DNA of 64,000 nucleotides, taken from positions 47,230,760 to 47,294,759 of the forward strand of contig OZ024873.1 of assembly GCA_964017185.1 (NCBI GenBank). The letters are read 5' to 3'. How positions within the stretch are numbered: position 1 is the first letter of the stretch; each line of letters opens with the position of its first letter. Made by a program: the position numbers and the translations under genes. Source of the stretch: Rugalucina vietnamica. Lineage: Eukaryota; Mollusca; Bivalvia; Lucinida; Lucinidae. Under the pieces are notes generated by a model that searched no databases, was not told where the DNA came from, and saw only the letters and a list, made by a program, of their open reading frames with translations. This document shows, one piece after another, positions 32,690-44,356 of the stretch.

Positions 32690-33280
32690 AGTAGGCAATG
32701 ACCATGAACTGGCGCAATCAGAAAGAAATTCCCACTCCACAAACCTAGGGATGGGAAAAACCAAATTGACAATTATGTACTTATACCAAGAAAAAATATC
32801 GTAAGCCGAGTGAGCAGCTATTCCCCAATAGGCGGCCACTCAGTTACCCGAACGTAACTAGAAATATGAAAACGTACATAAGGCTCAAACAGCACAAAAT
32901 TCGACTCCAAAACACAAAACAATTAGAACCACAACAGAAGTATCGCCTTGTAACGATCAGTAATCTATAATTACTGGGGGTCTTAAACCGGTTTTACAGT
33001 CGCCTAACCTCACCCTCATCTTCTGCAGTGGTACACAACATTTAGTTATTTGTTCGGTGCTCGTGGCGAATCTCTAACATCAAGGACAAACGAATAAATC
33101 ATGATGATCACCCTGATGAATCAAAAACGAGGACTCAACAGGTTCAGTAAGATGCCCGACGATGGAGATCCCTGAGCGCCGAATAACTTACTGAAACCCG
33201 GAGCAAAAGAAAAACACCAGTTGAACCCCGGTAGACCAAGCTACAGACAAAAAGCTCCTGCTCCAACCAACGAAAATGAA
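32690..33280 (-). mobile_element. R element, 590-bp copy
   Basis: Covers the 3' terminus to CATTTTCGTTGG (sense), the same 5' limit as the copy at 25830-26446. Includes GATGGAGATCCCTGAGCGCC and GTTGAACCCCGGTAGACCAA. Confidence 0.85.
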
Positions 33281-33284
33281 AAGC

Positions 33285-33607
33285 AGAATTTTTCCTTGGG
33301 TAAATTGTTGAGAAGTCGTAAACCCTGACAAAGCAGTTTTATGTCTTTCGATTTCTTCCTGAAAACAATTACTTTGTTTGCAGACTTCTGCACGCCGCTG
33401 TCAGATGGCGATGGAGTTTTTATACTACACAGTATTTTTGCAAGACTTGCCGGTCCAGTGAAATTTTGACCCAGTACAACGTGAAGCGATCTGCTGCGTT
33501 TGGTCGGCACACGTCCTCTTGTGGTGCTCTCCAACACTTTCATACGGTTTGTATAACTTGGTTTTGAATTTACATTTACAGCATGCCTTCTCTTCGGCAT
33601 AGGCCAT
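33285..33607 (-). CDS. hypothetical ORF abutting an R element
   Basis: From ATG 33600 it reads MPKRRHAVNVNSKPSYTNRM, basic and Ser-rich, with no domain that I recognise. It is cut at its 3' end by the R element at 33280, whose sequence supplies the last ten codons. It may be an exon or decayed gene fragment; composition alone supports it. Confidence 0.25.
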
Positions 33608-33609
33608 TC

Positions 33610-34404
33610 TCTATCTAAATCTCTTAAGAAGCCTGAGTCGCAGGTTTTGATTTAACTTGGTGGTTCGCAAATGCTTCGTTCCACATTGCTGCCGTCGTCT
33701 GCAGATGAAGTAGTCTTTATGTATTTACTTCTGGCCTGACGTGGACAAATGTAAAGAAAAAATAAAGAAGTAGATAAGAAGTAAAAAGAAGACAAAGGAA
33801 CGATAGGTTGACTGCATTTCTTCACATTTTTCTGCCTCACTGGCAGACTATCTTCGTATGCTGTTACGTAAGAAAGCCGCATGTTTTGCATTAACAGATT
33901 GGGTATAGCAGTAGAATTTCTTTACAGATTTATAACTAATAAGAATGACACGCCTGTTCCTATTGGTCAAATACATTCATTTCATTCATATGTATAACGG
34001 TAAATCTGTGACGTAAATCTACAACTAAGTTATCTTCAAACTCTGCAGCATCGATTTTGTATGTTGTAATAAGTCAAAACACCGTTTTGTGCTTGTACCT
34101 CTGTGCTATTGTTCTCTTTATGATGGGATTTGATGAATGGAGGCTAAGAACTGTTTCATGGAGGTTGCTTGTACCAGTGTGCTTATGTAATATTTTGTCG
34201 TCTTCACTACCGGTATAATGGAGTATCTCTGTGTATGTCCCTGATGTTGAGCGAGGTACGAGGCTTATTTCCCATCAAGATAGAGATTGAAAATCATATG
34301 TTTTGCCGATTCCCATACCCTGAAAGAGACGCCTTATTTTGTCGAACCTCTTTTGACCCTTTATGTATAGTTCTGGTCACAGAAGCTGTGGTGTTCTTCA
34401 CTCT
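33610..34404. other. no gene recognised
   Basis: No convincing coding signal on either strand. Confidence 0.4.
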
Positions 34405-34647
34405 GGTCCCGAGGTTATAAAAACTTTTTCATGCTCAACTCAGCTGAGACTAAAATTTATCCTGCTCATAAATGTTAAAATGCCAACAATTGTTGGCATT
34501 TTAACATTTATAAGCAGGATAAATTACAGGCTTTGGTGATCTGAACCTGAAATTTCAATTTATTTGGGCTATTTCGACATTCATGAGTAGTTGAAATTTC
34601 ATGCTCAGCTGAGTTGAGACTGAGAAAAGTTTTATAACCTCGGGACC
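34405..34647. mobile_element. T MITE: 20-bp TIRs plus a 68-bp internal palindrome
   Basis: The termini GGTCCCGAGGTTATAAAA (34405) and TTTTATAACCTCGGGACC (ending 34647) are exact inverted repeats. Inside, 34456-34523 are a palindrome of two 34-nt arms with a single mismatch, centred on AACAATTGTT. No target-site duplication is obvious. Confidence 0.8.
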
Positions 34648-35098
34648 TGGTCCATATCCCAAAAGTACACGTTAGGCGATAATTGCTGTGCTGTTAGTTG
34701 AATTATCTTTATAGTCGTGCAGATTTCGCTGTATTGACAATTATTAGAAGACCCTTTTGGTGTTCAAGATAAGTATGTCCATTAACTCATTTTAAATACG
34801 ACAACAAAAATAATATATATGATAAGTTGGCCGGTATAAATTCTTTTAGTATTCATACAACTCTTTCATCTTATCACAATGATATGATCGGGCACAGAGT
34901 GTCTATAGAATTACTTAAGCCAATCGTGGTATCATGTATACACACCTATCAAAATGAGACTTTCTTTAATCCCCCTTTTTCATAAGACGATTGTAGTGAA
35001 AGCTATAAGCCCATGGCAGATAATTTAAGTCCCGACATAGAATGTTGTGTTAAATGAATAGCGACTTCTTATACCGGCGGATCTCAGTTTAAATTTTT
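34648..35098. other. no gene recognised
   Basis: AT-rich; nothing seen. Confidence 0.4.
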
Positions 35099-35100
35099 AT

Positions 35101-36573
35101 TAGCTCACCTGAGCCGAAGACTCACAAGGTGAGCTTATAGGATGACCATGCTCCGGCGTCCATCCGTCCGTCGTGGTCCGTCCACAATTTCAAAGATCTT
35201 CTCCTCTGAAACCACTGGGCCAATCAAAGCCGAACTTCATGTGGAGCATCCTCAGGAAGGGGGAACGAAAGTTTATATAAATGGTCGGTCACATGACCAA
35301 GATGGCCGCCATGCCCATATAGGGTAAAAACCATAAAAAATCTTCTCTGGAACCGGTGGACCGATTTCAACAACATTTAGTGTGTAGCATCAGGGACTCT
35401 GGCCCATCATAGTTTATATAAATCATGACCTTGGGTTGACATTGGCCTATTTTATGGCAAGGTCAATTTTGGTTGCATAGGCTATTTATGGCAAGGTCAA
35501 TTTTGGTTACATAGGCTTTTCAATGAAAAAAGTAAAAACGTTGAATTTTTCAGGAAGTTTTGTAGTCTGTGACCTGAAAGAGTTGGTAGATACAGACAAC
35601 ATGTTGAGCCAATGAAGTGTTGTGAGTATTAAAGGTCAAGGTCATTTCTTGACCTTGGCCGAAGGTCAGTTACAAATTAAATGTTAAACTTAATTTTCTC
35701 AGTAACCGCTTGACCATTTTCTCAGTAACCGCTTGACCAATCAAAGCGATATTTTATATGCACAGTAGTATCCTTGGGATGGGGAAACGAAATTTTTATA
35801 AATGGTCAAGGTCACATGACCAAGATGGCCGCCATGACCAAGATGGCCGCCATGGCTATAAATAGCAAAAACCTTTAAAAATCTTCTTCTCCAGAACCAG
35901 AAGGCCTACCATTTTGAAACTTGTCATGAAGCATCATGGGGAGGAGCTATGCAAAGTTTATATAAATCATGACCCTGGGATGACCTTGACCTATTTTAAG
36001 GCAAAGTCAACATCGCCCCCCCATGCATTTGAATGGGGAAAATTGTCATAATGTCATTTGAAGGGAAACACTTTATGGAAATGGACAGAAGATTTATGAT
36101 TCTGAAAAAAAATGGGACCCCAGGGGCAGATCTGCCCCCACCCCGTGGCAATATGCTTGTATATTACCATAATATTCAAATACCTTCTTCTCTGAAACCG
36201 CTTGGCCAATCAAAGCCAAACTTTATGTGGAGCATTCTTAGGAAAGGAGAATGAAAGTTTATAAGAATGATCAAGGTCACATGACCAAGATGGCTATAAA
36301 TAGCAAAAACCTTTAAAAAAAACTTCTTCTCCAGAACCAGAAGGCCTATGATTTTGAAACTTTACATGAAGCATCAAGCAATGGAGCTCTACAAAAGTTT
36401 ATATAAATCATGACCTTGGAATTTGGCCTGAAGCATCAATGAATACAGCTCTAGAAAGTTTATATAAATCTTGACCCTGGGATGGCCTTGACCTATTTTA
36501 CGGCAAGGTCAGTTTAGGTTGCATATCCAAGTTCTCTGGTGAGCGTTTACAGGACCATTGGTCCTCTTGTTTA
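35101..36573 (+). mobile_element. P element, second full copy
   Basis: Ends TAGCTCACCTGAGCCGAAGA and CTGGTGAGCGTTTACAGGAC / CCATTGGTCCTCTTGTTT. The interior matches the copy at 30829 (ACATGACCAAGATGGCCGCC, GGTGGACCGATTTCAACA). It has three local tandem duplications: about 36 bp near 35457-35520, 24 bp at 35693-35740 and 18 bp at 35818-35855. Confidence 0.75.
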
Positions 36574-37095
36574 CTTTTACTGAAGCTGGTGTTGTGCCGT
36601 GTGGTGGCCCTAAAAAGTCTCCTCGTACATCATCCATAGTGCAGGTTATATTTTCTTTTTGGTCCTTTGAGATCAGCGAGGATATTCTGAGAAATCGGTT
36701 AAGATTCGTTTTCTAACCAATATTTAACATACTTGGTCCCATTTAGATAAAACTAGTCTTTGTATCGACTACCCTGTTGAAAGTTGCAAAATTTCAGTAA
36801 TTCTCTTTGGCTCCATGTTGCCAACTCTAAAGGGTCACTGACGAGGCTTTAATAGTCGAAACCGCGGTATGGCCTATCCCCTTTCTCATTAATGTGTTCA
36901 CTGCTCTTAAAGGATCTCAGTTTTTATTTTTTCAACTTATTCTCTCGTCACAACAGATTTATAAAAGCGAATAACATACATGTGCCATTTATTTTCATAA
37001 CATAAATCTGTGACGCGAATCTATGGTGAAACTGGAAGTCTATTTATACATACTCGTATACTGATCAAAATAAGTTTATTCCATCTACAACGTTT
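36574..37095. other. no gene recognised
   Basis: No coding signal or named repeat. Confidence 0.4.
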
Positions 37096-37099
37096 CTGT

Positions 37100-37340
37100 A
37101 GGGTGGGAATATGGGTTACGTTCACTGGGCCAAAAGAAATAGGCTAAGCTTCCTACGCTACTGACTGACCATCTCATTACTGGTAAACCGCTCAGACCTG
37201 AGCCTGCCTAGGAAAAGTGGTTTCAAGTCAAACCATCTATACATATAAGCCTTATTGGTTTGCTTGGGTGGGAAAAACTAAATTAACAATCAGGTACTTA
37301 CTTTCCCAATAGGCGGCCACTCAGTCACCCAAATTCCACT
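37100..37340 (+). mobile_element. SINE head joined to an R fragment
   Basis: The SINE head (GACCATCTCATTACTGGTAA, GTTTCAAGTC, TTGGTTTGCTTGGGTGGG) switches at about 37268 into antisense R sequence (ACTAAATTAACAATCAGGTA, AGGCGGCCACTCAGTCACC). The fusion point falls at GGGTGGGAAAAAC, where both families have a G-rich stretch. Confidence 0.6.
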
Positions 37341-37344
37341 TTGT

Positions 37345-38585
37345 CATGATTTATGTTCTCTGTACCTAATTGTAAATTTATTTTGTCCCACCTGAGCTTT
37401 TTGGGGTGGGATGGTTGTGATTGCACAAGCTCTTGATCATTGCTTCTACCTTTTCAGAAAATACATGTAATTGCCAAAATTACGATGCCGAGACAGCTTT
37501 AAATATCACAACAGGTCTGTCTGTTTCAAACTGTTGTGAAAATGAAACAACTCAGGATTTTGAGTGCTATCTTTCGAACGGCCAATAAACACCAATGAAA
37601 TGTGAAGATAACACTGGAACAGAATATTTAAATGTATTCCCAGAACGGCAACTTAATTCATACGGCGCCATGTAGTGTAACCGCAGTCTTGAAACATTAC
37701 AAAAACAGCAACACCCTCACCATTCAATGTAAAATGTCGTGTCAAAGGTGAATGCTGGGCAGTGGATAAGTCCAAAAACAACAACAAAAACAACCTCCTA
37801 TTCGGTTGAGCCTTCGGGACAACAAAACCAACAAAAACAACCTCATAGTAGACTACTGGTCTCTCGCAAGAAGAAAAAAAAATGCCGGTTGCATGGTGGT
37901 CCGGTTGAAAGATGAGGTCACGTGGAGACGTCATGTTACCATAACAGTGTAGTATAGTGAAATGTATTATTGTGATATTTGTGTCGAATTTATAATATAA
38001 ACCAGCATCAGTTCTGTCGCAATATTACTAAATGATGCAGCCACCGTCACAATATTTCTATAATAAGTTTAGTGATTACGTTCGTATATTTCGTTCGTAT
38101 GAATTATTTCACTTAATTTGATATTATAAGTAGGAGACCAAATGATACGTGTAAAGTGGAGGTTATCAATTCAAATAAGTAATGAAACATACTTCAGTCT
38201 ATCCACGATACGAACCAAGATATCTTCGGAGTCGCTTTAAATATTGCAATAATTTATCATGGAGTCCAAAATTTGAACTAGAGCCTTCTTTCTTCAACAA
38301 AATGTCGATCGTGAATAGCGGTCTTCGACGCCAAGACTTGTGTTCTCGTTTTTGTTATAATTATTATTATTATTATTATAGGTCTGTTGACCACTTGTGA
38401 CAGGTATCCTGATTATAATTATGGTCCAGCAATATAGGCCCTACAAATAAAATGTCCGAAAATTTGAACTTTGAAAAGATTTTCCAAATAAAATGGTTTC
38501 AGAAAATTCCGATAAACCTTGTTATTTATCTGTAAGGTAAAGTTAACTTTGAGCTGTGAAACATTGAAGGCTATTCTACCTGGAA
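37345..38585. other. no gene recognised; ATT microsatellite
   Basis: Microsatellite (TTA)n at 38357-38380; otherwise nothing supported. Confidence 0.4.
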
Positions 38586-38587
38586 AT

Positions 38588-38823
38588 TGAGTCGACTTGT
38601 GGGAAAACCAACAATGTGTTTTCCGAACAGGTCTGACACAAACCGGCCTGTGCAGCTACAGAAGCAGGCTAGAAGCTTGAAAATTTGGAGTTAAGTAGAA
38701 GAGGAATTGTACTATCCGAGTAGCGAAAACAAAGGCGCTGATCAGCTTCGCGGTTACCGCGAAGCTGATCTGCGCCTTTGTTTTCGCCTATGCAGATTGT
38801 TGGTTTTCGCATGGGGCGGCTCA
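38588..38823 (-). mobile_element. M1 MITE, well-preserved copy
   Basis: Termini GAGTCGACTTGTGGGAAAAC and GGTTTTCGCATGGGGCGGCT. The internal palindrome at about 38727-38785 is almost perfect (GCTGATCAGCTTCGCGGTTA / CCGCGAAGCTGATCTGCGCC). Confidence 0.85.
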
Positions 38824-38825
38824 GT

Positions 38826-39350
38826 TATTGTAGACTGGACTCATTTATTTTAAGCAAGTCGTTGAAACATTTGAGGTTAGTTTTAGCCGAAGCGCAAATC
38901 CATTTCAAACGAAGTTTGTGTTCTTTTTCTAATGGATATGTACGTTGTGTATGTGCACGGTCAGTTGCCATGCTTCTTGTAGGAATATGTATATGTACGT
39001 GTGTATTTGTTGTAATCAAGTCTAATAACAACATTTAGGTCGAAACCGTGAAAGGAACATTATCTATATGCGATCCGAAAGAAACTTGAATAATTATGTT
39101 TAATCAGGAAGATTTGATATAACTTTTGGAAGAGTCTAGACGATTCTCTTAAAAGTTCTATTTGTCAACATTTAGAAAACTTTGCGACTTTAATGTTCCC
39201 AAAGTATTCTCAGAGACTTAGTCTACTGGAAGTCGTTTCAGTTAAACAATGGAGAATGCATGCTGAACATGCTACGCGAATAAATATTAACATTCGAAAT
39301 ACATCAGAAAAATATGCACGTGAAATAAATACCCCCTCATAACCCACTTT
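38826..39350. other. no gene recognised
   Basis: Nothing supported. Confidence 0.4.
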
Positions 39351-39354
39351 TATA

Positions 39355-39480
39355 TAGTAAAACTGGGGTAAGCAGGCGGTTCTAACGCGTACCCACAATC
39401 TATGGTTTTAGCAAAAATAAGAAAAATATCAAAACATTTCTACTGAAAATTTTCATTTTTAACAACTTTAAAAATCTCTG
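39355..39480. repeat. F foldback family, half copy
   Basis: GGCGGTTCTAACGCGTACCC, ACAATCTATG, AAAATAAGAAAAATATCAAA and a TTTAAAAATCTCTGTC end. Confidence 0.55.
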
Positions 39481-40670
39481 TCTATTTTATACTTAGCAGC
39501 GAAATTAATGTATATCAAAAATGGATAAAAGTTATATTTTCACTGCAGAATTGATATTGATATTTTCACTAGTGATTGATATTATAGGGTTATTGCACTG
39601 ATATCGGTGAATATTGTCCCGAGTTCGGATATCGAAGGACGCGAGCTTGCGAGCGTCCGTAGATATCCCAACGAGGGACAATATTCACCGATATTAGTGA
39701 GATAACCCTTTTATCATTTAGCTATAAATATCTGCTTCTCATATTTGATGTTTTGTTGAGAGTTAGCCTTATAAAAATGAAATGTCTATACGACGGCCGC
39801 GATAAGATCCATAAGTGATATCATTTTTGCACTAGTGCAATATCAGATAATATCATTTTAGCACTGTTACTTTTCGGAAGCACATTTTGCAATTGAATCA
39901 ATATTGCTGACATTTTATTTTCTTTTTTTACGGCTTAAATTGCTTAAATCTGAAAGTGACAGACTTCAGCTGACGTTTCGGCCCGGTATGACGTCATTTT
40001 CCACGCGACGTCAGATGAAGATGACGTCATCAGAGTTGACGTTTCAATTTTACAATTTTGCATGATGACCCTCGAGTGAAGAATTTGGCAATGTATCATA
40101 AAAAGAATTTTTCGCTTTTAACAAAGTTTGCAATATCAAGTAAGTGTGCAGATATCGTCTGATATCTGCACACTTATTACTCGGCTTTTATCCCTAAGTT
40201 TTAATCATTTGATATTTATAGCTATATAATAATAGCCGATATTTTCACTGTAGAGTTTGGATTACTTCTGACGTTTCCATTCACTTGACGTCATTAAATG
40301 TGCATCACTTCAGAAATTCAAGTGCCTATAACTCCGTTATTTACGAACGAAAACATAAAGTGTGGGTATTCATTTTCTTAGAACGTTAGGGACAATGTGG
40401 TACCAAAATTATTTGTGTTTTCAAAAATGTTTGGTTTTTGCATTTTCACCGCCTGCTTTGTGAATAGGAAAATGCCCGTGTATTGTATAAAATAAAAAGA
40501 AAATTTACTTTTTATCGGTAAATACCAAATACATTTCATCTCGTGATTTGAAAACATCTAAATTTTCACTCGAGCTACGCACTCGTGAAAATTTTTATGT
40601 TTTCAACTCACTCGATGAAATATATTTGGTATTCACCTCAAAAAAGTAAATATCCTTTATATATTGCATG
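39480..40670. repeat. foldback complex related to 53520-54085
   Basis: Contains a 125-bp hairpin at 39585-39709 (arms start AGGGTTATTGCACTGATATC and end GAGATAACCCT). Another part (40230-40660) is shared with 53640-54085: ACTTCTGACGTTTCCATT, AAAACATAAAGTGTGGGTAT, GAAAATGCCCGT, and a local palindrome around ACTCGAGCTACGCACTCGTG. Confidence 0.65.
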
Positions 40671-41062
40671 GGCATGTTTTCGTAATGTTTGACCGAGTTA
40701 ATGTGTTATAATGACACCACATACATGTAGGACAATTTCCCGAGCTAGTTGCGAAACCTCACTCCACTACGTTCCGTTTGTGTGACACATTCGGAATGCT
40801 TTTGTGTAAACATGCATGGAGATTGTAAACAACAGCTGAAGGTCTGAGTCTAGGTCTGTCCGAACTGTCAGACTGTTTACCAGTGATGACTGCACGAATG
40901 ATAGCTTACGCGGAGTTTGTTTTCCGACAGTGATGTCAACAGTGCAAGACTAAACAGTAAAAGAGACTTGAAATACAACAAATGGAATCAACAGAGGCTA
41001 ACACGAGCCACATATAATAGAAAGCTACTAGAGGCAAATAATTCAATGAAATAAAAGTAATA

Positions 41063-41116
41063 ATGAATGGAACTAGAGTACGACAGACTGGAATAGAAAA
41101 TGTCATCAATTCGTGA
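41063..41116 (+). other. uORF that duplicates the start of the GTPase coding sequence
   Basis: ATG at 41063 opens a 17-codon frame (MNGTRVRQTGIENVINS) ending in TGA 41114-41116. It closely parallels the GTPase N-terminus MNGTRSRQSGTDKDSTNS, which starts 71 bp downstream. The two stretches are a diverged tandem duplication. If transcribed, this would be an upstream ORF. Confidence 0.55.
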
Positions 41117-41133
41117 AAAGTAGTTCTTCTAGG

Positions 41134-41230
41134 ATGAATGGAACTCGATCACGACAGTCAGGAACAGACAAAGACTCCACCAACTCGTGTAAAATTGTGC
41201 TTTTAGGATGTCCAGGAGTTGGGAAAACTG
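41134..41230 (+). CDS. GTPase exon 1
   Basis: N-terminal extension plus the P-loop through Lys31-Thr32, then donor ACTG|GTAAGC (phase 1). Confidence 0.85.
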
Positions 41231-44200
41231 GTAAGCAGTCAGGAAAACATGTCAATGTAATCATTATGAAAACTTGCCCATGCAATATACAGAGATTTTT
41301 TCAGCTGTAAAAATTGAAAATGTCACCAGAAAATTTTTAATATTTTTGCTCAAAATATACATTGTGGGTACCCAAAGTGGATCAGAAATAAAAAAAAATT
41401 TTTTTTTGAAAAATCTGATGAAAATTTTCAATTAATTATTTTTACAACCGAAGCAAAATCTCTATATTACATGGACATGTTTTCGTAATGAAAATCACTG
41501 CTGAGCCGAAGGCTCATCAGGTGAGCTTAGGTAAAGCAAAGCTCCGTCGTCGTCCGCCGTCCACAATTTCATAGATCATTTCTAAAGCTAGTGGGCCAAT
41601 CTTGGTCAGATATAATGTTCCCGAACCATCATTGGCTTTAGGTATTGACTGCATTATCTTTGAAACAGATTGTTTCAAAATTTTGGCTTCCACCGCAACA
41701 AATAGCTGCCATAAGTCCTGCCAACCATGTCCATGGGGTCCATACATGCCACGCTGTACAAGGGGCCTCTATCAGCCATAGGTTTGTTGTAGGAAACATA
41801 TGAAAAAATCTCTGAAACCACAAGACCTTAAGCTTGTGTATTTAGTGTGTAGCAATTTTATATGGTGCTTTACATGGATTCTGCCAATGATGCCCCTTGG
41901 ATTCACTGGGAACATTTAGTAGCTTCCATTTACTTACAATAGGGAGACATACACAACTCTTTTGCTCTAACCATCTCTAAAAGCATGAGCGCTAGAACTT
42001 TTATATCATGTGTGAAGCAAAGTTAAGTGTGAAGCAAAGTTAAGTAATCTTCAAGGGTGGTCGGGTGGGAATATGTGCCCCTGCTCATTTGGGCTAAAAG
42101 AAATAGATATGCTGCTTGTGCTTATACACTACTGACTCTTAGTCTGACTGACCATCTGATTACTGGTTAACCGCTCTGGACTTAGCCTACCCAGAAAGTG
42201 GTTTCAAGTCAAACCATCCATACGTATATTGTGTCTTAGTTTGGTGGTTAAATTTGAAGCACTTGTTGGATGTCATGACATCCTTATTTTGGGTAAAAGT
42301 CCCATAAAATGAAAGCCTCATCCCGACATGACCAAAGCTGTTGACTGGGGCATTTAGCATCAATTTTCCTGCCCCGGGGGTACATATAGGTCATGTCCAA
42401 GGACAGGGGACAGTGGATCCACTAATAGCAGAACTTCCAAGATCAGGTGAGCGGTTAAAGGACGATTGATCATCTTGTATTTTTTAAGGTGTTTCAGAAA
42501 AGGGTTATTTGAAAAGGGCTGTTTGTAAATGATAGTGTTCGGACCGTAGCTATAAATTCAAAGAAAACATGAATTCTGACACAGAAAGTAATAGTTAATT
42601 TTTCACTGTTTAGCACCTATGCCAGACACCTGCCTGCAGCTTCAACCTAATTTATCACACCTGTTTGAATTAATGGTCTACATCTGGAGCAGGAATTTGT
42701 CATGTTTCAAAACTTCAGATACTGAAACACTTTTATAGAAACATGTTATCATTTAAAATACATTATTTTTAATAAAGTAAGAACCATTTTGATTTAGACG
42801 ATTTCTTATTTTTAATATGCTATATATATATTGTCAATGGAAAAAAATGTTTAACATGAACGGCATTGAATCCACTTCTTCTACTTCTCATGTAGATTAG
42901 CGTCTTCGTTTTCTTTACTCAAATATTATTATTCCTTCAACCCTCTTGACCGGATGTTGAGAGCAATTGTCTGTGGATAATGTGAAGTAATGATTATATC
43001 GTCATTTCTTTTTCAGCGCTTACGGTACGGTTTATGACGAGGAGGTTCATAGGAGAATATTGCCCTACCCTGGGTATGTTTACAGAATGATATTACCCAA
43101 CCCTACTGTCTGTCCACCATCTTAGACACCTTAAATTGAAAATCAAGCAAATCTATGGATAACTTTTAAAATTTGGCCCTCAGCTATGCATACAATACAA
43201 TTTTGTTTTGGTTTGGTGCATTTTAAATTAAAAATAATCAATTTAGATTTTCTGCGGGAAAATAGTTACTTCCCTTGCCTTTTAAAATGGAAAAAGTCAT
43301 ATTCAAAATTATTTTCTGGCATAAAATTTGTATTTGTTAACCGATTTTCAAAATTTTGTGGCACTTTTTAAGACTTTTGGAATGCAAAATGGTGACTTGG
43401 TAATAATTTTCTTGAGGTCTGGTCTTTCAGAAAAGTGAGATTTTGAAAAATGCAGTTTCTGGAAGATGGTGAATAGACAGTAGATATTTTAATAGAATAA
43501 TATTGCGCTGCCCTGGGTATGTATACTGAATACTATTGTCCTACCATAGGTATGTATACAGAAAATATTGCCTAATCCTGGTTATGTATACAGAAACATG
43601 GTATGTATACAGACACTATTGGCATAACCTTGGTATGTATAGTTTTTTTTATATACACAAACCATTGCCTTACCCTGGGTATGAATACAGAAACTATTGC
43701 CCTAATCATGGTATGTATACAGAAATTATTGCTCTAACTTTAGTATGTATAAAAATCTATTGCCCTAACCTTGGTATGTATAAAAAAGTATTGCCCTACC
43801 CAGGATATGTATACATAAATTGTTGCCCCTATCGTTGGTATGTATTCAGAAACGAGTGCATTAACCTTGGTATGTATACAGAAACTATTGCCCTACCCTG
43901 GGTATGTACACTGTGTGGCACTTCTAACACAACCCTTACATTTTCCTCCACTTCTAAAAAAGTATATAAGATTTTTAAACAAAATTTTAATCAAAGTTAA
44001 CTGCAGTTACCAACTTTGCTCTCTATAAATTTCAAAGAAAGGTATCAAAATTGCGACACAAAACAAAAAGTTACAAAACAGCCACACGAGTCGATAATGT
44101 CGTTATTGGTAACATGGCAACATAGCAGTTGTCTTGGCCCTTTGAAGGGTATTCCAGGCTTCATCTAGTATCCTTTTCGACCGCCTGGGTATGTTTACAG

Positions 44201-44307
44201 ACACATAGCCCTACTCATGGTATGTATACTGAAGCTATTGCCCTATTGATTTCCGAATAGTAGTAAGCGGGTGGAATATGAATGTTTTCTGGCATGCACT
44301 ACATTCT

Positions 44308-44356
<49 letters not shown>

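Noticed and set aside
41517-41823. - strand ORFs in intron 1 of the GTPase
   Set aside because: Within a degraded P element, with no family similarity.
43536-44000. 154-aa ORF in GTPase intron 2
   Set aside because: It is the translation of the 34-bp minisatellite, whose unit is not a multiple of three; openness is by composition.
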